NCBI GenBank assembly: GCA_903824455.1
Contig: CAIJWY010000018.1
Span: forward strand, 1 to 5,373
Origin: an uncultured Micrococcales bacterium
Lineage (GTDB): Bacteria > Actinomycetota > Actinomycetes > Actinomycetales > Microbacteriaceae
DNA length: 5,373 bases
Reading direction: 5' to 3'
Positions 1-5,373 of this stretch are shown here, piece by piece (position 1 is the stretch's first letter; every line of letters starts with the position of its first letter). The translations under genes and the position numbers were made by a program. The notes under the pieces were generated by a model, which did not search any database, was not told where the DNA came from, and was given only the letters and a program-made list of their open reading frames with translations.

Positions 1-5
1 AAGAC

Positions 6-43
6 AAAAAAGTGGGGCCGCCCAAAGGACGGCCCCACTTTTT
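6..43 (-). terminator. Rho-independent terminator closing the operon, probably bidirectional
   Basis: Read on the minus strand, 13 bases after the stop codon of the last dehydrogenase gene, a 12-bp GC-rich stem forms. Positions 27-38 pair with 12-23 around a three-base loop at 24-26, with a single G-U wobble. It is followed by six T residues (positions 11 to 6). On the plus strand the same hairpin is followed by five T residues (39-43), so it can also stop transcription arriving from the left. The flanking A and T runs can pair and lengthen the stem. This marks the 3' end of the five-gene transcript. Confidence 0.93.
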
Positions 44-51
44 CGCGCTAG

Positions 52-1026
52 CTAGATGCTGGCGTTGAATTCAATGTGCGCTTTGATGTTGCTCATCGGG
101 TTCTGGGCTGCTTCCACCGCACCGAGTGCTTCGTCGACAGCAAACCGAGCGGTAACCAGCGGTGACAGGTCGATGTTTTTCGTCGACATGAAGCGAATGG
201 TTTCTTCCCAAACACCCGGCGAACCAATCGAACCGGTGATGGTAAGTTCCTTCGACTGAATAAGGCCAAGCTGGGCTGGCGCCGATTTGCCAACATCGAT
301 TCCGATGTAAGCAACTCGTCCTTTGAAGCCGGCTAGTTCGAGTGCTGTTGCCATTACGTCTGGGCGGCCGGTTGCTTCAACCACAACATTTGCCCCGCGG
401 CCATCGGTATCTTTTGCGAGCACAGCCTTAATCTCGTCTGGGCTACAAACAATGTCGGCGCCAAGTTCATGAGCTGCCTTCTGACGAAAGTCAACCGGCT
501 CGACCACGATTGTGCGCGCACCAAGTGCCTTTGATGCTGCCGTCACCGCAAGACCAATTGGTCCAGCACCTAGCACCACTAGGGTGTCGCTGGCGTTCAC
601 GTTACCGACCTTCATCAAGGCGTAATAAGCAACGCTGAATGGCTCAACTAATGCGCCGTTGTTCCAAGAGATGTTTTTCGGAATCTTATGTAACCAAGAA
701 GCCTTGGTAATAAAGAATTCGGCTGCAGCTCCGCTGATGGAGAAACCAAAGTGATCGTCACCGATTACGCAGTCGCCAACCACGTGGTCACCCTTCTGGA
801 AATTGGTAACTTTGGCGCCAACCTTCATGACTTCCCCAGACCACTCGTGGCCAGGAATAATTGGGTAACTGAAAGGGATGATGTAGCGACCTTCGAGCAA
901 CTCAATGTCTGAGTGGCAAACGCCAACCGCGCGCGAGGCAATCAGCACTTCATCTTCGGCGATGTCTGGAACTGAAAGTTCGTTTACTTCCGCCTTGCCC
1001 TCTGATACAAACTGAAGAGCCTTCAT
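52..1026 (-). CDS. Zinc-type medium-chain alcohol/polyol dehydrogenase lacking the structural zinc lobe
   Basis: This 324-residue protein belongs to the MDR superfamily (GroES-like catalytic domain followed by a Rossmann domain) and should oxidise a secondary alcohol or polyol with NAD+ in the cytoplasm. The catalytic zinc site is intact: Cys37 in GVCHSD, His60-Glu61 in PGHEW and Glu128 in ALVEP. The nucleotide-binding motif GAGPIG lies at 153-158, and the acidic Glu176 at the end of the second Rossmann strand suggests NAD+ rather than NADP+. The oddity is residues 80-101. The usual four-cysteine structural zinc loop is absent, and this stretch is about 23 residues shorter than in the two neighbouring MDR genes, which explains the shorter total length. 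The break is clean and in frame, so it looks like a subfamily trait rather than damage. The start is well placed, two bases after the upstream stop codon and with a GAGAGGA ribosome site inside the upstream gene. It is the last gene before the terminator. The substrate is unknown; a sorbitol/iditol-like dehydrogenase is one possibility. Confidence 0.9.
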   Translation of the reverse strand: MKALQFVSEGKAEVNELSVPDIAEDEVLIASRAVGVCHSDIELLEGRYIIPFSYPIIPGHEWSGEVMKVGAKVTNFQKGDHVVGDCVIGDDHFGFSISGAAAEFFITKASWLHKIPKNISWNNGALVEPFSVAYYALMKVGNVNASDTLVVLGAGPIGLAVTAASKALGARTIVVEPVDFRQKAAHELGADIVCSPDEIKAVLAKDTDGRGANVVVEATGRPDVMATALELAGFKGRVAYIGIDVGKSAPAQLGLIQSKELTITGSIGSPGVWEETIRFMSTKNIDLSPLVTARFAVDEALGAVEAAQNPMSNIKAHIEFNASI

Positions 1027-1028
1027 GC

Positions 1029-2087
1029 TTAGTGTCCTCTCACTAGTACTTTGGTTTCGGTTCCGGTTGGTGAAACCAGTTCTTCGAATCCCTTTGAATT
1101 AATGTCATCCATGTTGATCTTTGAGCTAACAACTTTTTCAACGGCTAGGCCGCGACGACCGATCAGGTCAATGATTCGAGGCCAGTCGGTTACCGGGTAG
1201 CACCAAGTGCCGGTGTAAGTGATTTCGCGCTCTGCAAGTTCCATTGGCTCAATCGACGCTGGCTTGGTGTGCAAACCGGTTTGAACAACGTAGCCGCCTG
1301 AACGAACTGCTTTGATTGCGGTTTGCAGCGCTCGCTCATTACCTGAACACTCGATAACTGCATCAACACCGATTCCGCCGGTGGCATCTTTCATCGCTGC
1401 AATGACGTCGTCCTTGGTTGGGTCAAGCAGTGTTGCAACCCCGAGGTCATTCATCATCTTCTGACGGTTTGGGTTTAGCTCGGAAACGTAAACGCGTGCG
1501 CCTAGATTTTCGGCATACAGTGCTGCTAACGCACCAATCGGGCCAGCTCCAGTAATCAAAATGGTGTCACCCGGACGAACATTTCCGCGGTCAACTCCGT
1601 AGGCGGCCACGGCGGTTGGCTCAACGAGTGCGCCTGCAACATCAGACACATTGTCGTGCAACTTGAACACGTTGGCTGCAGGAACTACTGCCTGCTCAGC
1701 GATGCCACCCCACTCGCAGCTCAGACCGATACAGGCCATCGAGGTGCAAAGGTGGTTGTCGCCACGAGAACAGAAGTAACAAATGCCACAGGATAGAAGC
1801 GGCATAACCGATACGCGATCGCCGACCTTTACGTTGATCACGCCCTTTCCAACTTCCAAGACTTCGGCAGAGAATTCGTGGCCGAGAATTTGAGGCAAGA
1901 TCGAGCCGTTGAGCTTGTGCGGCTTTGAAGGAATTACGATTGGGCCCATTGCATACTCGTGCACATCGGTACCGCAGATTCCACACCAAAATGGCTTAAG
2001 TCTTACTTCGCCAATTCCCACTGATTGCGGCTCAGGAACGTTCTCAACACGAATGTCTTTAGCGCCGTAAAAGATTGCTGCCTTCAT
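1029..2087 (-). CDS. (R,R)-butanediol dehydrogenase-like zinc-type MDR alcohol dehydrogenase
   Basis: This 352-residue cytoplasmic MDR dehydrogenase probably oxidises or reduces a vicinal diol/hydroxyketone pair or a related polyol with NAD(H). It has all the expected metal ligands. Catalytic zinc: Cys38 in CGICGTD, His70-Glu71 in LGHEF and Glu156 in ALVEP. Structural zinc: Cys100, Cys103, Cys106 and Cys114. The Rossmann motif GAGPIG is at 180-185, with the acidic Glu203 after strand two favouring NAD+. The run CGICGTDVHEY, then GPI and IP before LGHEF, and the later WGG and TGTWCYP are typical of the butanediol dehydrogenase branch; L-threonine 3-dehydrogenase and sorbitol dehydrogenase are close relatives. 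The frame stays open to an ATG at 2210, but that would overlap the upstream gene and add 41 unrelated residues. The ATG at 2087 has a strong AAGGAG site six bases upstream and gives the usual MKAA start. It lies 25 bases downstream of the previous stop. The family call is sure; the substrate is inferred. Confidence 0.92.
   Translation of the reverse strand: MKAAIFYGAKDIRVENVPEPQSVGIGEVRLKPFWCGICGTDVHEYAMGPIVIPSKPHKLNGSILPQILGHEFSAEVLEVGKGVINVKVGDRVSVMPLLSCGICYFCSRGDNHLCTSMACIGLSCEWGGIAEQAVVPAANVFKLHDNVSDVAGALVEPTAVAAYGVDRGNVRPGDTILITGAGPIGALAALYAENLGARVYVSELNPNRQKMMNDLGVATLLDPTKDDVIAAMKDATGGIGVDAVIECSGNERALQTAIKAVRSGGYVVQTGLHTKPASIEPMELAEREITYTGTWCYPVTDWPRIIDLIGRRGLAVEKVVSSKINMDDINSKGFEELVSPTGTETKVLVRGH
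1035..1041 (-). promoter_or_regulatory. Ribosome binding site of the 52-1026 dehydrogenase
   Basis: On the minus strand GAGAGGA lies 8 bases before the ATG at 1026. It sits inside the last codons of the upstream dehydrogenase gene, whose TAA is only two bases before this ATG. This supports both the chosen start and translational coupling of the two genes. Confidence 0.75.
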
Positions 2088-2093
2088 TTTTTG

Positions 2094-2099
2094 CTCCTT
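2094..2099 (-). promoter_or_regulatory. Ribosome binding site that fixes the start of the 1029-2087 gene
   Basis: On the minus strand AAGGAG lies six bases before the ATG at 2087, within the 25-base gap after the preceding gene. It is the best Shine-Dalgarno match in the window and rules out the longer reading from 2210. Confidence 0.85.
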
Positions 2100-2112
2100 A
2101 TTATTTCTGTGT

Positions 2113-3174
2113 TCAAAGCGATGGATCGAAAAGCACTTTGCCCTGAATTTTTCCAGTGCCGAGTAGTTCAAGTTGGTTGCTGATTTCTGAAAGCGGGTAA
2201 ACGCCTTCAATCAACTCTGCGGCCAAGGTGGTTGTTCCCAGTATCTCCAATGCCAGGCCGAGGTCTTGGTCGCACACATGGGCCAGCGTGGTCTGAATGT
2301 TGATTTCACTCATGACAATTTTATGCACGTCAATTTCCTGCTTAGTCGACGGTAAACCAACCTGCAGGATGTTGCCTCCGCGCTTGACCAGACCGATGGC
2401 AAACTGAAGCTGACCTGGTGCACCACTGGCCTCAATGATCACATCGATGCCGGCAGCGCCGAAAATATCCTTGATTTGAGTTTCAGCATTTTCGCCAACT
2501 TCAACCGTGTGATCCGCGCCTAGCCGAGACGCCCGCTCCAAACGGCTGCCGCCAAAATCAAGAACGGTTACTTCCGCCGTGAAAAGTTTTTTAAGTCCGG
2601 CTAAAACAAAAGTGCCAATGGCGCCGGCGCCGATAAGCAGCACCTTGTCGCCATCTCGCACTTCGGCACGTCGGGCAGCATGCAAGCCAACGGCAAGCGG
2701 TTGGGCAATTCCGGCGGCATCTAAGCCGAGTCCGACTGGAACCTTAACCAGGGTGCTGGTTGGCACTGCAACAAACTCTGCCATTCCGCCGTCGCGGTTT
2801 AGACCCAGAGTCACGTACTTTTCGCAAAGGTTGGTACGCATTTCCTTGCAGCGCTTGCACTTGCCACAGGAGATTCCCGCGCCTGATGCAACAACGTCGC
2901 CGACCTTGAAACCAGCTGCGTCTCCAAAAGTGCCAACGATTTCACCAATGAATTCGTGTCCCAAAATCATCGGCCCGTGATGACCGCTGATCGGGTGTTT
3001 GGTTTGAGTTGCAAAAATCTTTGGACCCGACTTGTATTCCGAAGCATCGGTTCCGCACATTCCGGAACGAAGAATCTTCAGCAGCACTTCCCCGGCGACC
3101 GGGGTTGGCACATCTCGCTCTTCAATTCGAACGTCACCACTTGCGTGGTAAACGGCGGCTTTCATTTTTGTCAT
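2113..3174 (-). CDS. Zinc-type MDR alcohol/polyol dehydrogenase with Glu-to-Gln change at the catalytic zinc site
   Basis: This MDR dehydrogenase of 353 residues (350 if translation begins at Met4, which gives the usual MKAA start) is related to butanediol, threonine and sorbitol dehydrogenases. Numbered from Met1, the catalytic zinc ligands Cys40 (MCGTD) and His73-Glu74 (LGHEF) are present. The structural zinc cysteines are Cys103, Cys106, Cys109 and Cys117. The Rossmann motif is GAGAIG at 182-187, and Asp206 after strand two suggests NAD+. The position that is Glu in ALVEP of both downstream paralogues is Gln158 here (IAQPLAV), so the zinc site is altered but not destroyed. A histidine-rich stretch (HPISGHHG, 60-67) sits just before the LGHEF motif. 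Neither candidate ATG (3174 or 3165) has a clear Shine-Dalgarno sequence. With only 8 bases separating it from the upstream stop codon, translation is probably coupled to the M24 gene. The substrate is not known. Confidence 0.9.
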   Translation of the reverse strand: MTKMKAAVYHASGDVRIEERDVPTPVAGEVLLKILRSGMCGTDASEYKSGPKIFATQTKHPISGHHGPMILGHEFIGEIVGTFGDAAGFKVGDVVASGAGISCGKCKRCKEMRTNLCEKYVTLGLNRDGGMAEFVAVPTSTLVKVPVGLGLDAAGIAQPLAVGLHAARRAEVRDGDKVLLIGAGAIGTFVLAGLKKLFTAEVTVLDFGGSRLERASRLGADHTVEVGENAETQIKDIFGAAGIDVIIEASGAPGQLQFAIGLVKRGGNILQVGLPSTKQEIDVHKIVMSEINIQTTLAHVCDQDLGLALEILGTTTLAAELIEGVYPLSEISNQLELLGTGKIQGKVLFDPSL

Positions 3175-3182
3175 CTTGATCG

Positions 3183-4565
3183 TTAGATTTTTCCGCCACG
3201 ACCGTCAACGGTGTTCAGGTGCGATTGTGAATCACGCTCAAGTGGCAGTGGACCGCCGACCGCGTAGTAACGCTGACCGGCAACAAGCAGGTCTTCGGCA
3301 GGGAACTTAGTGATGACCTGGCAGCCGGTGGCGGTAACCACAACTTCCTCCTCAATGCGAGCAGCACCCCAACCATCAGCCGATGGCCAGTAGGTCTCAA
3401 GAGCAAATACCATTCCCTCTTTGAGAACTTCTGGGTGATCGAACGAAACCAGGCGAGAGAAGATTGGTTTTTCCCAAATCGAGAGACCAACGCCGTGACC
3501 GTATTGCAAGGCAAAGGCCGCTTCTTCATTTGCGAAACCGAACTCTTCAGCCTTAGGCCAAACCGCAACGATGTCGGCTGTGGTTGCACCTGGACGAACT
3601 AGCGCGATTGCGCGGTCCATGTATTCGCGGGCGCGCTTGTAGGCATCGTGCTGAGCGCTGCTGGCCGAGCCAACCGCAAAGGTGCGGTAGTAGCAGGTGC
3701 GGTAACCCTGGTAGCTGTGCAAGATGTCGAAGAACGCTGGGTCGCCTGGGCGAATCAGGCGGTCGGAGTAAACGTGTGGGTGAGGAGAGCAGCGCTCGCC
3801 AGAGATTGCGTTTACACCCTCGACATACTCGGAGCCAAGATCGTAAAGAACCTTCGAAACAAGACCAACAGCCTCGTTCTCTCTCACGCCCGGGCGCAAG
3901 AATTCGTAGAGCTTTTCGTAGGCGGCATCAACCATCGATGCTGCTTGCGTAAGCAATCCAATTTCTTCACCGGTCTTAATCGCACGAGCGTTCAAGAAGA
4001 TCTGCTGACCATCAACCACTGTGATGCCTGCGCGCTGCAGAGCAAACAAGATTGGCAGCTCTACGATGTCGATTCCAAGCGGCTCGTTTAGTAGACCGAA
4101 CTTCTCTAGCTCACGCTTGATCTTGGCGGCAACTTCGTCGGCAATTCCGGCGTCAGGGTTGAATGCACCGCGCAGAGTTGAGATACCTGCTCGGGCACCA
4201 GACTCTAGGCGCGGCTTTACAGCACCGTGGTGAGGAGCGTGTGGGTCGGCATCGGCTTCAGCGGTGGTGGTGTCTAGCCATGGGTTGTAAAGCTTGTGGT
4301 GTTTCGCTGCCGAACCGAAGTCCCAAACGATTGGGTCTGAGTTTCGGGTAACCAGCGCAAAACGAATTGCCTTGTCAATTGCCCAGGTGCCGATGTGTGT
4401 CGAAGACATGTAACGGATGTTGGCAAAGTCGAAAGCAAGTAGCGCACCAACATCAGACGTGGCTAACTCGGCTTTCAACTTCGCAAGACGCTCGGTTCGC
4501 AGCTTGTCGAAATCCAGTCGCTGTTCCCAGTCGACCTGATTGGTTCCGAATGTTGCAGTTGTCAT
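3183..4565 (-). CDS. M24-family (creatinase/aminopeptidase P fold) protein with an altered metal site
   Basis: The 460-residue protein has the layout of two-domain M24 proteins: an N-terminal creatinase-like domain (about 20-195) and a C-terminal 'pita-bread' catalytic domain (about 200-430). No signal peptide or membrane segment is visible, so it is probably cytoplasmic. Family landmarks are SPHPH (260-264), the first metal Asp280 in FFDI, His357 in GHGVG, Glu390 in ALET and Glu405 in RIEEE. The second metal aspartate, expected 11 residues after the first in the GYxxDxxRT motif, is Cys291 (GYRTCYYRTF). Peptidases of this fold need that Asp. Non-peptidase members such as creatinase, ectoine hydrolase (DoeA/EutD) and the DMSP lyase DddP show that the fold is readily reused on small molecules. 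Residues 105-114 hold a His-rich segment (H109, H112, H113). A GAAAGG ribosome site lies six bases before the ATG. The gene sits between dehydrogenases, which suggests it makes or processes their substrate. Family assignment is confident; the reaction is not. Automated pipelines might call it Xaa-Pro peptidase or DddP. Confidence 0.88.
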   Translation of the reverse strand: MTTATFGTNQVDWEQRLDFDKLRTERLAKLKAELATSDVGALLAFDFANIRYMSSTHIGTWAIDKAIRFALVTRNSDPIVWDFGSAAKHHKLYNPWLDTTTAEADADPHAPHHGAVKPRLESGARAGISTLRGAFNPDAGIADEVAAKIKRELEKFGLLNEPLGIDIVELPILFALQRAGITVVDGQQIFLNARAIKTGEEIGLLTQAASMVDAAYEKLYEFLRPGVRENEAVGLVSKVLYDLGSEYVEGVNAISGERCSPHPHVYSDRLIRPGDPAFFDILHSYQGYRTCYYRTFAVGSASSAQHDAYKRAREYMDRAIALVRPGATTADIVAVWPKAEEFGFANEEAAFALQYGHGVGLSIWEKPIFSRLVSFDHPEVLKEGMVFALETYWPSADGWGAARIEEEVVVTATGCQVITKFPAEDLLVAGQRYYAVGGPLPLERDSQSHLNTVDGRGGKI

Positions 4566-4571
4566 TTAGTG

Positions 4572-4577
4572 CCTTTC
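4572..4577 (-). promoter_or_regulatory. Ribosome binding site of the M24-family gene
   Basis: On the minus strand GAAAGG lies six bases before the ATG at 4565, in the 31-base gap after the short-chain dehydrogenase stop codon. The spacing matches that of the 1029-2087 gene and supports the chosen start. Confidence 0.65.
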
Positions 4578-4596
4578 ATTGAGTCTTAGGTTCTGG

Positions 4597-5364
4597 CTAG
4601 ACCAGAATCATGCCGCCGTCGATTGCCATGGTTTGGCCTGTTACGTAATCTGAATCGCTGCTTGCTAGGTACAGAGCGGTTGGAACAATATCTTCGGGCT
4701 CGGCTGCGCGACCAACCAGAATTCCGCCGGCCATGGAATCGAAACCTGAATCCCCTTCGCCGATTGCTTCGAGATCTTTATCCAACTGCGTCCAGAGTGG
4801 AGTCGCAACAACGCCAGGTGAGAAGGCGTTTACGGTGATTTTGTGTTCGGCGAGTGCACGTGCAGCTGCTTGCGTCATCGAGATCACGGCAGCCTTCGAC
4901 GCGCTGTATGGAGCGAAGCTCGAGAAGCCGGTTCGACCAGCTATGGATGCGGTGTTCACAACTTTTCCGCCACTACCCTGGCGGATGAATTGCTTGGCAG
5001 CTTCCTGCGTTCCAACAAACACCGCTAAGGCATTCACACTCATGATGGTGTTGAAGTTTTCTTCGGTCACATCAAGGAACTTCATCGGCTTATTGAATCC
5101 AGCGTTGTTGAAGTAACAGTCCAACTTTCCGAAAGTCTTCACTGCAAGTTCGATGCCAGCCACAACCGATGAACGCTTGGTTACATCAACGTGAGCTGCA
5201 ATCGCTTGTCCGCCAGATTTGGTGATAGCTTCGGCAGCGGTTTCGGCCGACTTCAGATCTAAATCCGCGATAACTACGTTGGCGCCTTCAGCCGCTAGGC
5301 CTTTGGCTATGCCCAAACCAATTCCAGATGCTCCACCGGTGATAATTACGGTGCGACCAACCAT
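4597..5364 (-). CDS. Short-chain dehydrogenase/reductase, acetoin/butanediol or sugar-alcohol dehydrogenase type
   Basis: This 255-residue classical SDR is a cytoplasmic NAD(P)-dependent oxidoreductase acting on a hydroxyl/ketone pair. The cofactor motif TGGASGIG is at 9-16. Asp34, at the end of strand two, favours NAD(H). Asp60 contacts the adenine ring in this family, and NNAG is at 86-89. The catalytic tetrad is complete: Asn111, Ser140, Tyr153 and Lys157 (YSASK). The segment SPGVVATPLW followed by LDKDL (182-198) is like that of meso-butanediol/acetoin reductases and sorbitol-type SDRs, where the Trp lies near the substrate pocket. The C-terminal end IDGGMILV is typical. The ATG at 5364 is preceded by GGA at a six-base spacing, which could be the end of a ribosome site cut by the window edge. 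The frame is also open to the edge (Gly-Ser-Arg), and the TG motif sits slightly close to the N-terminus, so a few residues may be missing. It is the first visible gene of the cluster. Confidence 0.9.
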   Translation of the reverse strand: MVGRTVIITGGASGIGLGIAKGLAAEGANVVIADLDLKSAETAAEAITKSGGQAIAAHVDVTKRSSVVAGIELAVKTFGKLDCYFNNAGFNKPMKFLDVTEENFNTIMSVNALAVFVGTQEAAKQFIRQGSGGKVVNTASIAGRTGFSSFAPYSASKAAVISMTQAAARALAEHKITVNAFSPGVVATPLWTQLDKDLEAIGEGDSGFDSMAGGILVGRAAEPEDIVPTALYLASSDSDYVTGQTMAIDGGMILV

Positions 5365-5373
5365 TCTGGATCC

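Noticed and set aside
48..55. Palindrome CTAGCTAG at the stop codon of the last gene
   Set aside because: Eight-base palindromes are common by chance, and this one adds nothing to the terminator hairpin next to it.
2088..2210. N-terminal extension of the butanediol-type dehydrogenase to an ATG at 2210
   Set aside because: It would overlap the end of the upstream gene by about 98 bases and add residues with no MDR similarity. The ATG at 2087 has a strong AAGGAG site and the family's usual MKAA start.
2579..2980. Plus-strand open frame of 133 codons opposite the third dehydrogenase
   Set aside because: The translation is rich in Pro, Ser, Thr and Ala as expected from the reverse strand of a coding region. 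The minus-strand gene with complete zinc and Rossmann motifs explains the stretch.
3648..4091. Plus-strand open frame of 147 codons opposite the M24 gene
   Set aside because: It is antisense to a well-supported gene with family motifs. Its own translation shows no recognisable domain and I see no ribosome site, so it is a shadow frame.
3183..4565. Naming the M24 protein as a DMSP lyase (dddP) or Xaa-Pro aminopeptidase
   Set aside because: Overall fold similarity supports the superfamily only. The Cys at a metal-ligand position and the lack of DMSP- or peptide-related neighbours do not justify either specific name.
4562..4579. Five-codon minigene (Met-Lys-Gly-Thr-Lys-stop) on the minus strand overlapping the M24 start
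   Set aside because: It has no ribosome site of its own, and its GAAAGG bases serve as the M24 ribosome site. A chance ATG is the simpler explanation for a leader this short.
4733..5116. Plus-strand open frame of 127 codons opposite the short-chain dehydrogenase
   Set aside because: It lies entirely opposite an SDR gene with full catalytic motifs and has no domain of its own.

Overview
The window holds five complete or near-complete genes, all on the minus strand and packed head to tail. They end in a strong intrinsic terminator at the left edge, so the natural reading direction is right to left. In transcription order they are: a short-chain dehydrogenase (4597-5364), an M24 'pita-bread' metallopeptidase-fold protein (3183-4565), and three different zinc-type medium-chain dehydrogenases (MDR; 2113-3174, 1029-2087, 52-1026). 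The gaps are about 31, 8, 25 and 2 bases, and no promoter-like space lies between genes. The five therefore very probably form the promoter-distal part of one operon whose promoter, and possibly further genes, lie to the right of the window. No transporter, regulator, RNA gene, mobile element, repeat array or CRISPR was seen.

Function: four of the five products are NAD(P)-dependent alcohol/polyol dehydrogenases. The short-chain enzyme and the middle MDR (1029-2087) both look like the two unrelated kinds of 2,3-butanediol/acetoin or sugar-alcohol dehydrogenase. The fifth product belongs to the M24 family, which contains aminopeptidase P and prolidase but also non-peptidases such as creatinase, ectoine hydrolase and the DMSP lyase DddP. 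One metal-binding aspartate of the M24 fold is a cysteine here, so ordinary peptidase activity is doubtful. My best reading is a catabolic operon for a small compound. The M24 protein would cleave a C-N, C-O or C-S bond, and the dehydrogenases would oxidise or interconvert the resulting alcohols or ketones. The substrate cannot be named from the sequence.

The three MDR enzymes have diverged in their metal sites. The 1029-2087 product is canonical. The 2113-3174 product has Gln where the catalytic-site Glu is expected. The 52-1026 product keeps the catalytic site but has lost the whole four-cysteine structural zinc lobe.

Organism: a bacterium with balanced base composition, roughly half G+C by eye, with Shine-Dalgarno-led, tightly packed genes. 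A moderate-GC actinobacterium, such as an aquatic Microbacteriaceae-like lineage, would fit the style of the proteins. This is a weak inference without a database search. The right edge ends exactly on GGATCC, which may be chance or the end of a cloned insert.
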